36,257 nucleotides of DNA from the NCBI RefSeq assembly GCF_019049285.1, contig NZ_JAGMUL010000020.1, positions 1 through 36,257 on the forward strand. The letters run 5' to 3'. This DNA is from Streptomyces sp. AC550_RSS872 (GTDB lineage: Bacteria; Actinomycetota; Actinomycetes; Streptomycetales; Streptomycetaceae). The first letter of the stretch is position 1, and the number at the start of each line of letters is the position of its first letter. The notes beneath the pieces were generated by a model, which did not search any database, was not told where the DNA came from, and was given only the letters and a program-made list of their open reading frames with translations. Made by a program: the position numbers and the translations under genes. Below are positions 25,116 to 32,775 of the stretch, in pieces.

Positions 25116-27788
25116 TCAGCTGCCCAGGGGCTGTTCCGTCCAGATCACCTTGCCGGTCGTCGTGTACCGCGTGCCCCAGCGCTCGGCGAACTGCGCCACC
25201 AGGAACAGCCCTCGGCCGCCCTCGTCCGTCGCGGCCGCGCTGCGCAGATGCGGGGCGGTGCTGCTGCCGTCGGAGACCTCGCAGATCAGGGCGCGGTCGC
25301 GGATGAGGCGGACGCGGATGGGGCCGGTGGCGTGGCGCAGGGCGTTGGTGACCAGCTCGCTGAGGATCAGCTCGGTCGTGAACGCCTCCTCCGCCAGGCC
25401 CCAGGAGTCCAGTGTCCGGGTGGCCGCGGCCCGGACCCGGGCCACGGCGGCCGGGTCGTCCGGGACGTCCCAGGTCGCCGCTCGGTCGGCGGCGAGCATC
25501 CGGGTCCGGGCGACGACGAGGGCGACGTCGTCGCGCGGCCGCTCCGGCAGCAGGGCCGCGAGGACCGCCTTGCAGGTCTCCTCCGGCGTCCGGCCGTGCG
25601 TCGGCGGAGCCGCGGCCAGCGCCCCACGCAGCAGCTCGAGGCCCTCGTCGATGTCCCGGCCCTGGTCCTCGACCAGCCCGTCCGTGTACAGGACCAGCCC
25701 GCTGCCCTCGGTCAGCCGCAGCTCGGTCGCCCGGAAGGGCAGGCTGCCGCCCAGGCCCAGCGGCGGCCCGCCGGTGACCGAGGGGAACTCGACGTCGCCG
25801 TCGGGGTGGACGACGGCCGGTTCGAGGTGGCCGGCGCGGGCGAGGGTGCACAGCCCGGAGGACGGGTCGTACACGGCGTACAGGCAGGTCGCCCCGGTGA
25901 CCGGCGCGATCTCGCCGTCGCCGCCCTCGTCCTGGTCGATACGGGCCACCAGCTCGTCGAGGTGGCCGAGGAGTTCGTCGGGCGGGAGGTCGAGCGTCGA
26001 GAAGTTGTGGACCGCCGTACGGAGCCGCCCCATCGTCGCCGCCGCGTGCAGCCCGTGCCCCACGACGTCCCCCACGACCAGTGCCACCCGCGCGCCCGGC
26101 AGCGGGATCACGTCGAACCAGTCCCCGCCGACCCCGCCCTGCGCCGCCTGTGCGGGCAGATAGCGGTAGGCGACGTCGAGTCCGCTCTGGTCGGGCAGGG
26201 CCCGGGGCAGCAGGCTGCGCTGGAGCGTGACCGACAGGGTGTGCTCGCGGGTGTAGCGGCGGGCGTTGTCGATGCTGACGGCGGCCCGCGCGACCAGCTC
26301 CTCGGCGAGGGAGACGTCCTCCCGCTCGAACGTCTCGGGCCGGTCGGCCCGCCAGAACGTGGCCATGCCCATGATCACGCCCCGGGCCCGCAGCGGCACC
26401 GTGAGCATCGCGTGAATCCCGAACCCCACCAGCCGGCGGGCGTTCTCCGGGTCCTGGACCTGCCAGCCGGAGAAGGCGGGCAGGTCCGGCTCCAGCACGG
26501 ACTCGCCGGTGCCGAAGCCGAAGGCCTGCGCGCTGTCCGGGGCGAAGTGGATCAGCTTGCCGATCGGGTAGAGCGGGCTGCCCTCCCGTACGCCCCGGAA
26601 GGCGACCCGGCGCATGTCGGTGCGGCCCTCCTTCGGCTCCTCGCCCCGCAGCACCGGATCCGCCAGGTCGACGGAGACGAAGTCGGCGAACCGGGGCACC
26701 GCGAAGTCGGCCAGCTCCTGCGAGGTGCGGGTGACATCGAGAGTGGTGCCGATCTCCAGGCCCGCGTCGTACAGCAGCTTCAGCCGCTCCTGCGCCACGT
26801 CCGCCCTGCCGGTCAGCGTCCGCAGCTCGGTGGTGTCCCGCAGCGTCGCCACGCTGCCGGGCGGCCCGCCGTCCCGGTCGGTGGCCCGCTGGCTCACCGC
26901 CAGCAGCCGGCCCTGCGCCAGATGCACCTCGTCGGTGGCGTCCCGCCCGGAGGCGAACAGCCCGGCGAGGTCGCTCCCGAGGCCCAGGGCGAGGCAGGGC
27001 CGCCCCTCCGCGTCCGAGCCGAGCCCCAGCAGCCGGCGCGCCTCGTCGTTCGCCAGCGCCAGCCGGCCCTGGCCGTCCAGGATCAGCACGCCCTCGCGCA
27101 CGGCGTGCAGGACGGCGTCGTGATGCTCGTACATCCGGGTCATCTCGGCGGGCCCCAGGCCGTGCGTCTGGCGCAGCAGCCGCCGGCTGACCAGCGCGGT
27201 TCCGCCGGTGGCGAGGGCGAGCGCGCCCGCCGCCGAGGCGAGCAGCACCGGCAGCTGGTGGTCCACGACCCCGCCGACACTGGCCAGCGTCACACCGGCG
27301 GCCACCATCCCGACGACCCGGCCGCCGTCGTCCGTCACGGGGACGACGGCCCGCACCGACGGTCCCAGCGTCCCGGTGTACGTCTCGCGCACCACCCCGC
27401 CCGCCACGGCCGGTGCGATGGTGCCGACGAAGTGCTTGCCGATCTGGTCGGGGTTGGGGTGCGTGTACCGGATCCCGTCGGTGTTCATCACGACGACGAA
27501 GTCCACGTCGGTCGCCTCGCGCGCCGCCTCGGCACGCGGCTGGAGCAGCACGGTGGGATCCGGTTCCGCCAGGGCGTCCACGACACCCGGCGCGTTCGCG
27601 AAGGCCTCCGCCACGGCGAGGGACCGGTTGCGGGCCTCCCGCTCGGTGTCGTTGCGCACCTGTAGCACCAGGGCCACCACTGCGGCGACGACGAGAAGCA
27701 CGACGATCGCCGCCTGTAGCACGAAGACCTGCCGCGCGACGGTACGCGCGCTCACCAGCGAGCGCAGGCGGCCGAGGACTGCGGCCAT
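25116..27788 (-). CDS. Membrane sensor SpoIIE-type PP2C phosphatase with HATPase domain
   Basis: An 890-residue signalling protein. Membrane helices at about 21-43 and 178-199 enclose an extracytoplasmic sensor of the single-Cache/CitA-like type (44-177, with DFVVVMNTDGIRYTHPNPD). Then come PAS (about 220-320), GAF (about 340-510), a SpoIIE/PP2C phosphatase (about 520-762; GGDWFD, VVGDVVGHG, RAGHLEP, VLYTDGLVE, RDDVALVV with metal-binding aspartates intact) and an anti-sigma-type HATPase domain (770-886; ELILSELVTNALRHA, DEGGRGLFLVAQ). It can in principle both dephosphorylate and phosphorylate anti-sigma antagonists in response to a small extracellular ligand. The start is the ATG at 27788. 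It converges on the oxidase gene with 13 bases between stops. Confidence 0.9.
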   Translation of the reverse strand: MAAVLGRLRSLVSARTVARQVFVLQAAIVVLLVVAAVVALVLQVRNDTEREARNRSLAVAEAFANAPGVVDALAEPDPTVLLQPRAEAAREATDVDFVVVMNTDGIRYTHPNPDQIGKHFVGTIAPAVAGGVVRETYTGTLGPSVRAVVPVTDDGGRVVGMVAAGVTLASVGGVVDHQLPVLLASAAGALALATGGTALVSRRLLRQTHGLGPAEMTRMYEHHDAVLHAVREGVLILDGQGRLALANDEARRLLGLGSDAEGRPCLALGLGSDLAGLFASGRDATDEVHLAQGRLLAVSQRATDRDGGPPGSVATLRDTTELRTLTGRADVAQERLKLLYDAGLEIGTTLDVTRTSQELADFAVPRFADFVSVDLADPVLRGEEPKEGRTDMRRVAFRGVREGSPLYPIGKLIHFAPDSAQAFGFGTGESVLEPDLPAFSGWQVQDPENARRLVGFGIHAMLTVPLRARGVIMGMATFWRADRPETFEREDVSLAEELVARAAVSIDNARRYTREHTLSVTLQRSLLPRALPDQSGLDVAYRYLPAQAAQGGVGGDWFDVIPLPGARVALVVGDVVGHGLHAAATMGRLRTAVHNFSTLDLPPDELLGHLDELVARIDQDEGGDGEIAPVTGATCLYAVYDPSSGLCTLARAGHLEPAVVHPDGDVEFPSVTGGPPLGLGGSLPFRATELRLTEGSGLVLYTDGLVEDQGRDIDEGLELLRGALAAAPPTHGRTPEETCKAVLAALLPERPRDDVALVVARTRMLAADRAATWDVPDDPAAVARVRAAATRTLDSWGLAEEAFTTELILSELVTNALRHATGPIRVRLIRDRALICEVSDGSSTAPHLRSAAATDEGGRGLFLVAQFAERWGTRYTTTGKVIWTEQPLGS

Positions 27789-27844
27789 GCCTCATTTCTA
27801 ACACCGTTCGGCCGACCGGGCGCTGCTGTTGTGCGGGATCGGCC

Positions 27845-28039
27845 CTACGGGCGGGTCGGCGGCACGAGGCCCTCGCGGGCGATCGGTGCGAGGAGGTGTT
27901 CGTCGGGGGCGTGCTGGAGGCAGCCGGGACAGGAGTGCGGCAGCCGGCGGGTGGGCAGTCCGAGTACGTCCGTGAAGTCGGCGTTCGGCAGCGAGCCGCC
28001 GGTTCCGCTACGGCGGCGTAGGCGAAATCCTGGGGGCAT
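27845..28039 (-). CDS. Small hypothetical protein, possibly frameshifted
   Basis: The final about 50 codons (GGSLPNADFTDVLGLPTRR, then PHSCPGCLQHAPDEHLL to the stop) have near-perfect GC third-position bias, so this is a real coding stretch, 64 residues from the ATG at 28039. The first about 12 codons are poorly biased. A better-biased stretch lies in another frame: GTG at 28074, VLTVDPTAAVDSCPQDFAYA, overlapping the upstream phosphatase stop by 13 bases. The likeliest reading is a small gene coupled to that phosphatase and broken by one frameshift near 28005-28012, or a base-call error. No family recognised; the C-P-G-C pair is the only motif. Confidence 0.4.
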   Translation of the reverse strand: MPPGFRLRRRSGTGGSLPNADFTDVLGLPTRRLPHSCPGCLQHAPDEHLLAPIAREGLVPPTRP

Positions 28040-28061
28040 GAGTCGACGGCGGCCGTCGGAT

Positions 28062-29198
28062 CTACGGTGAGCACGAACCGACGCGCCCGGCGTCGGACGC
28101 CTCGCGGGCGACGGCCGTTCCGGCGGCGTCCGGCATTCGGAGCAGCAGCAGCGCCGCGTCGTCGTGCAGTCGGCCCCCCACATGGGCCAGCAGCTCGTCG
28201 TGGAGCGCGGTGACGGTGCGCACCGGCTCGTCGCAGGTGTGCCGCCCCAGTCCCTCGGCGAGCGGGTAGAACTGCCGGTCGTGGTCGCGGGCCTCGGTGA
28301 CGCCGTCGGTGTAGAGCAGCAGCTGGTCCCCATCGGCGAAAGGCAGCACCTGTAGTGCGGGAGTCTCGCCGGAGAGGGTGCGCAGACCGAGCGGCGGCGC
28401 AGGACGGTCCGGCTCGACCGGTACGACGACGGAGTCGCGCACCAGCAGCGGCGGCGCGTGCCCGCAGTTGACCACCTCCAGCTGTCCGTCCCGGGGGTAC
28501 CCGGCGACCACGGCGGTCACGAAGTCGTCGCTGCCCAGGTTGCGGGCCAGGCTCCGCTCGATCCGCGCGACGACGGCCAGCAGATCGGGCTCGTCGTAGG
28601 CGGCCTCGCGGAAGACACCCAGCACCAGAGCCGCCGTCCCGACCGCGGGCAGCCCCTTGCCGCGCACATCGCCGACGATCAGCCGGACCCCGTAGGGCGT
28701 GGACACGAGCGCGTAGAGGTCGCCGCCGATCCGGGCCTCCGCAGCGGCCGCGCTGTAGCGGACGGCCACCTGGAACGGGCCGACGGTCGTCGGTACGGGC
28801 TGGAGCAGCGCGTGCTGGGCGGCCTCGGCGACCGAACGGACCGCGGCGAGGACCCGCTCGCGCCGCCCGCGCAGCGCGCTGGCCAGGCTCCCGGCCAGGG
28901 TGACGGCCATCAGCGCGGCCAGCACCACCGCCAGCTCGTGGCCCTCGGCGTCGTCCCGAATGCCGAGGATCGCGCCCAGCACGGCGGCGAGTACCCCCAC
29001 GCACAGGACCCCGCGCGGGCCGTTGGTGGTCGCGGCGAGCGCGGGACCCACGGCGAGCAGCGGCAGCCACGTCATTTCCGACCCACAGACGAGATCGACG
29101 AACACGATGGTGGCGACGATCAGGACGGGCAGTACGGGCGTGGTGGCGACCAGTCGCCTCGGCCAGTGGTCACGACCGTGATACAGGGCCTGGCTCAT
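28062..29198 (-). CDS. Membrane-bound PP2C-family (SpoIIE-type) phosphatase
   Basis: A 378-residue protein. By eye about four membrane helices fill residues 15-105 (LVATTPVLPVLIVATIVFV, WLPLLAVGPALAAT, VLCVGVLAAVLGAILGI, LAVVLAALMAVTLAGSLASA), followed by a SpoIIE/PP2C phosphatase domain (about 115-360). The active-site motifs are intact: RIGGDLYAL, IVGDVRGKG, NCGHAPPL, LLYTDGVTEARD and HDDAALLL. There is no HATPase or sensor domain, so this is a simple membrane phosphatase, the most common PP2C layout in Streptomyces. The ATG at 29198 is preferred; an ATG at 29234 is in frame. The small gene at 27845 overlaps or abuts its end. Its partner is unknown. Confidence 0.87.
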   Translation of the reverse strand: MSQALYHGRDHWPRRLVATTPVLPVLIVATIVFVDLVCGSEMTWLPLLAVGPALAATTNGPRGVLCVGVLAAVLGAILGIRDDAEGHELAVVLAALMAVTLAGSLASALRGRRERVLAAVRSVAEAAQHALLQPVPTTVGPFQVAVRYSAAAAEARIGGDLYALVSTPYGVRLIVGDVRGKGLPAVGTAALVLGVFREAAYDEPDLLAVVARIERSLARNLGSDDFVTAVVAGYPRDGQLEVVNCGHAPPLLVRDSVVVPVEPDRPAPPLGLRTLSGETPALQVLPFADGDQLLLYTDGVTEARDHDRQFYPLAEGLGRHTCDEPVRTVTALHDELLAHVGGRLHDDAALLLLRMPDAAGTAVAREASDAGRVGSCSP

Positions 29199-29250
29199 GT
29201 CTTGTCGGCTGTCCTCACCTGTGAGCGGGGGCATGCGCCCAGGAAAATGT

Positions 29251-29272
29251 CCGATTTATATAAGAAAAGCGG
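29251..29272 (-). promoter_or_regulatory. AT-rich promoter-like site upstream of the membrane phosphatase
   Basis: The minus strand reads CTTATATAAATCGG here, a rare AT island in this GC-rich window, about 55-70 bases before the phosphatase start at 29198. It resembles a -10 element, but no matching -35 box is evident. Confidence 0.4.
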
Positions 29273-29303
29273 TTCGGCCCCGGACAGGACAAGGACACGG
29301 ATT

Positions 29304-30083
29304 TCAGATAGTGAGCGACAGGCCCCGGGTCACACGGCTCGCGGTCGGCAGCAGACGCGCCCTGACCTCCTCCAGACGGGCCCGCGTCTCCTCGATACGG
29401 GACCGCCGGTCCGCCCGCAGCGACACACCGAGGGAGCCGAGGGTGCTGCCGCTGTAGACGGGCACCGCGACACAGACCGTGCCGAGCGTGTACTCCTCCA
29501 TGTCCGTGACCGCGGGGGCCAGGGGCGAGGAGTCCAGCCGCCGGATCAGCTCCGGAGGGTCGGTGATCGTCCTGGGCGTGAGGTCGGCTAGCGGGTGCCG
29601 GGAGAGGTAGTCCTTGCGTGACTCCTCGTCCAGCTCGCGCAGCACGGACTTGCCCAGCGCCGTGGCGTGCCCGGCGTCCTCGAACCCCACCCACAGATCC
29701 ACCCGGGGCGCCCGCGGGCCGTCGACGATCTCGGCGACCCGGATCTCCCCCTCCTCGTAGAACGTGAGGTACGCGGCGGACGACAGCTCGTCCCGCAGCG
29801 CCGCCAGCGTGGGCCGGATCCGGCTGAGCAGCGACTGGGTCCGCCCCGAGGTGTGGAGTGTCTCCAGCCGGTCGCCCAGGATGAACCCGCCGTCGTCGAG
29901 CTTGCGGACGTATCCGTCGTGGACCAGCGTCCGCAGCAGGTGGTACGTCGTGGCCAGGGGCAGGCCGGTCTCCCGCGCCAGCTGCTTGGCCGGCGCGCCG
30001 TTCTGGTGCGCGCTCATCGCCTCCAGCAGACGGAAGGCCCGCTGTACGGAGCCGATGAGCGTGGGGCCGCTGTCAGCACCCAT
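29304..30083 (-). CDS. IclR-family transcriptional regulator
   Basis: A 259-residue regulator with the full IclR layout: an N-terminal winged HTH at about 10-75 (QRAFRLLEAMSAHQNGAPAK, then TGLPLATTYHLLRTL), followed by the effector domain (about 85-250; DGPRAPRVDLWVGF, ATALGKSVLRELDEE, CVAVPVYSGSTLGSLGVSL). IclR proteins respond to small organic acids or aromatic compounds. No catabolic operon lies next to it: the neighbours are phosphatase genes. It sits 106 bases upstream of the membrane phosphatase on the same strand, so it may regulate that gene. The ATG at 30083 has a weak ribosome binding site. Ligand unknown. Confidence 0.88.
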   Translation of the reverse strand: MGADSGPTLIGSVQRAFRLLEAMSAHQNGAPAKQLARETGLPLATTYHLLRTLVHDGYVRKLDDGGFILGDRLETLHTSGRTQSLLSRIRPTLAALRDELSSAAYLTFYEEGEIRVAEIVDGPRAPRVDLWVGFEDAGHATALGKSVLRELDEESRKDYLSRHPLADLTPRTITDPPELIRRLDSSPLAPAVTDMEEYTLGTVCVAVPVYSGSTLGSLGVSLRADRRSRIEETRARLEEVRARLLPTASRVTRGLSLTI

Positions 30084-30315
30084 AGCAACAGCCTGCGCCG
30101 GGCGCGCGACGCAGGCAAGGCGGAACGGTCCGGGCCCAGAGCCTGGCGGCCGGACATGCCCCAGGGGGTGTTCTGACCGAACCGCACAGCACCCGGGCGC
30201 CCGGCACGCACCCTCGCCGCACCGGCCAAAGGCTCACGCCGAGGGCACGCACCGGCTGCGACACCAGCCGCTGCCGCGGCGGGCGCGGCACCGCACGGGA
30301 CTTTCGGAACACCCC

Positions 30316-30475
30316 CTAGGCCCTGTCGTCAAATTCCCGTCGTCCGCCCGAAGGGCGGGCCGCGCGGCGCCAGGTGCGTGCTCTCGACGCCCGGTGCGGC
30401 GAGTGGGGGTGCCCCCCCTCTGGGGGAGCGCGCATGGCGCCGCGCGGCAGGCGGGAATTTGACGACGGGGCCTAG
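30316..30475. mobile_element. Miniature inverted-repeat element (MITE) with CTAG flanks
   Basis: A 152-bp non-coding element (30320-30471) has 20-bp terminal inverted repeats matching at 19 of 20 positions: left GCCCTGTCGTCAAATTCCCG (30320-30339) and its near-complement at 30452-30471. Both ends abut CTAG (30316-30319 and 30472-30475), as expected for a 4-bp target duplication of the IS5 type; TA is an alternative. Inside is a second perfect inverted repeat of 14 bp (30359-30372 with 30435-30448) and a small hairpin CCGCCC-GAA-GGGCGG. There is no transposase. The long hairpin also lies just after the phosphatase stop (30496) on the minus strand, so it can act as its terminator. Confidence 0.8.
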
Positions 30476-30505
30476 AGCACCCCCTAGAGCACCGCCTAGA
30501 GCACC
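30472..30505. repeat. 12-bp tandem repeat at the phosphatase stop codon
   Basis: CTAGAGCACC starts at 30472, 30484 and 30496, an exact 12-base period. The phosphatase TAG stop (minus strand) is the CTA of the third unit. The MITE's left flank (GAACACCCCCTAG) looks like a further, diverged unit, so the MITE appears to have inserted into this array. Confidence 0.75.
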
Positions 30506-32562
30506 CGCGCGACGAGCAGCGCGACGTCGTCGTGGTCGTCGGGATGGCGCAGGCCGTACAGCAGGAGGTCGCAGGTCTCCTCCAGCGGCCTGCCGGGTTC
30601 GTCGAGGAAGCCGAGGAGGACGTCCAGACGGTCGTCGATGGAGTGGTGCCGCGTCTCGACGAGGCCGTCGGTGTAGAGGACCAGCAGATCGCCGGGGCCC
30701 AGGTCGACCGTGGTGGTCCCGAACGGGATGCCGCCGACGCCGAGCGGGCCCCCGGCCGGCAGGTCGAGCAGCTTCGGCGGGCGGCCGGGGCGGGCCAGCG
30801 CGGGCGGCATGTGCCCGGCGTTGGCGATGTGGCAGTGCTGGCTGCGGGGGTCGTACACCGCGTACAGACAGGTGACGATGTAGTGCTCCAGATCGCAGGT
30901 GATCTTGTCCAGGTGCTGGAGCACGGTGCCGGGATCGAGGTTGAGGTCCGCGTAGGCACAGGTGGCGGTGCGCAGTCGGCCCATGGTGGCGGCGGCGTCG
31001 ATGCCGTTGCCCATGACGTCGCCGACGACCAGGGCGGTCTCGTCGTCCTCCAGCGGGATCACGTCGTACCAGTCGCCGCCGACCTCGCTGGTGGCCTGGG
31101 CGGGCTGGTAGCGGTAGGCGAGTTCCAGTCCGGTGTGGTGCGGGGGATGGTCGGGCAGCAGGCTGCGCTGGAGGGTGAGCGCCGTGTTGCGCACGCTCTG
31201 GAACCAGCGGGCGTTGTCGATGGCCACGGCGGCCCGGCTGGCCAGCTCCGAGGCCAGGACGACGTCGTCCTCGTCGAACGGCACCGGATTGCGGGTCCGC
31301 TTGAGGTCGAGCGCGCCGAGCACCTCGCCGTGTGCGATCAACGGCACGGCCAGATACGAGTGCACGCCCGCCCGCGCCAGCAGCGAGGTGGCCTCCTCGT
31401 CGCGGGCGATGCGCGGCAGATCCCGCTCGCCGACATGGCGCACCAGGACCGGCCGGGCCGTGTGCACGCACAGCGTGACCAGCCGGTCCCCGTCGTACGC
31501 GGCGAGGTCACCGGGCGGGTCGGCGGCGCGCAGCGCCACGCTCGGGTAGGCCGCCTTGAGGGCGAGGGCCCGGAACAGCTCCGGGCCGTTGTCCGGTTCG
31601 CGCATACGGCGGCAGGCGAGCGCGGAGTCCAGCACGTCCACGGCGACCACGTCGGCCAGCTCGGGCGTGGCCACGTCGGCCAGCTCGCGGGCGGTCCGCT
31701 CCACCTCCAGCGTGGTGCCGACCCGGGTGGAGGCGTCCGCGATCAGGGCCAGCCGGCGCCGGGCCCGGTCGGCCTCGGCGGCCGCACGGTGCCGCTCGGT
31801 GACGTCGACGAACGAGATGGCCGCGCCCAGGACCCGCCCGCCGGGATCCTCCAGCCGGTAGAAGGACAGCGACCAGGCGTGCTCGTGCTCGGGGTCGGCC
31901 GGCGGGCGGCCCACGTGGTACTGGTCGAGCAGCGGGGTGCCGGTGGTGAGCACCTGGCGCAGCGCGGACTCGATGGTGTCGATGTCCGGCAGCGGCAGCG
32001 TCTCCCGCAGCCGGCGCCCGACATGGTCCTCGGCCGGGGTCGCGTCGATCCGCTCCAGCGCCGGGTTGACCAGCAGATAGCGCAGCTCCGGGTCCAGCAG
32101 GGCCAGCCCGATCGGGGACTGGCTGATCAGCCGCTCGCACAGCGCCAGATCGGTCTCGACGCGCTGGAGCAGGGAGTGGTCGGCGGCGATGCCCAGCGCG
32201 TAGACGTCACCGAGGTCGTCCAGCAGCCGCATGTTGCGGAACTCCGTCAGCCGGGTACTGCCGTCCTTGTGCCGCACCGGGAAGGTGCCGGCCCAGCTCC
32301 GGCCGGTCTCCAGCACCTCCGTGAACAGCTGCACGACCGCCGGCAGCTGATCGGCGTGGATGAACAGCCGGGCCGCGTGCGTGCCGAGCGCCTCCTCGGC
32401 GGTGTAGCCGAAGAGCTCCTCGGCCTGCGGGGTCCAGAACACCACGCGCCCGGCCGCGTCGACGACCACCGCCGCCACGCTCAGCACGTCGAGCAGGCCG
32501 GTCGGGCGGGGCGGCTGCGGGTCGTACCCGCCTGTGTCGGACTCGAAGGATCCAGCTGTCAT
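30496..32562 (-). CDS. PAS-PAS-GAF SpoIIE-type PP2C phosphatase
   Basis: A 688-residue cytoplasmic sensor phosphatase without membrane helices. Two PAS domains (about 22-140, FWTPQAEELFGYTAEEALGT; about 145-265, SQSPIGLALLDPELRYLLVN) are followed by GAF (about 280-460) and a C-terminal SpoIIE/PP2C domain (about 475-688; GGDWYDVIPL, VVGDVMGNG, NAGHMPP, VLYTDGLVETR, HDDVALLV). The aspartates for the metal pair are intact. Unlike its divergent neighbour it ends right after the phosphatase domain, with no HATPase. GGAGGAGC four bases before the ATG at 32562 fixes the start. The PAS domains may bind haem, flavin or a small ligand. The neighbour at 32761 shares the domain order and is probably a duplicate. 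Confidence 0.9.
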   Translation of the reverse strand: MTAGSFESDTGGYDPQPPRPTGLLDVLSVAAVVVDAAGRVVFWTPQAEELFGYTAEEALGTHAARLFIHADQLPAVVQLFTEVLETGRSWAGTFPVRHKDGSTRLTEFRNMRLLDDLGDVYALGIAADHSLLQRVETDLALCERLISQSPIGLALLDPELRYLLVNPALERIDATPAEDHVGRRLRETLPLPDIDTIESALRQVLTTGTPLLDQYHVGRPPADPEHEHAWSLSFYRLEDPGGRVLGAAISFVDVTERHRAAAEADRARRRLALIADASTRVGTTLEVERTARELADVATPELADVVAVDVLDSALACRRMREPDNGPELFRALALKAAYPSVALRAADPPGDLAAYDGDRLVTLCVHTARPVLVRHVGERDLPRIARDEEATSLLARAGVHSYLAVPLIAHGEVLGALDLKRTRNPVPFDEDDVVLASELASRAAVAIDNARWFQSVRNTALTLQRSLLPDHPPHHTGLELAYRYQPAQATSEVGGDWYDVIPLEDDETALVVGDVMGNGIDAAATMGRLRTATCAYADLNLDPGTVLQHLDKITCDLEHYIVTCLYAVYDPRSQHCHIANAGHMPPALARPGRPPKLLDLPAGGPLGVGGIPFGTTTVDLGPGDLLVLYTDGLVETRHHSIDDRLDVLLGFLDEPGRPLEETCDLLLYGLRHPDDHDDVALLVARVL

Positions 32563-32733
32563 CGCAGCTCCTCCTGCACCGGGCCGGCCGCGCCCGCCGA
32601 CCTCGACCACGGCCGGGTACCACGCCTGAGCCGACCGGCACCTCCATGCTCCCTCCGACCGGCACCGCTCGCCCACCGGGCCCCGGCCCGTGCAGATCGG
32701 GCGGACAAGCAGGAACATGGTCGTGTGAGGACG

Positions 32734-32775
32734 GGACCCATGGACGCTGCGTGAGGACCCATGGATGCTGCGCGA
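32734..32775 (+). repeat. 21-bp tandem duplication of a start region
   Basis: Two adjacent 21-base units, 32734-32754 and 32755-32775, differ at only two positions. Each holds GGACCC followed by ATG. In the first unit the ATG at 32740 reads Met-Asp-Ala-Ala and then TGA; the second unit is the real start of the phosphatase gene, in the same frame. Confidence 0.85.

Noticed and set aside
24880..29070. A 1396-codon open frame on the minus strand
   Set aside because: It overlaps two well-supported phosphatase genes in another frame and lacks a coherent fold; long open shadows are normal at this GC content.
29304..30083. The IclR regulator as part of the purine block (AllR-like)
   Set aside because: It lies 10 kb away among phosphatases, and I see no residues that identify an AllR-type regulator.
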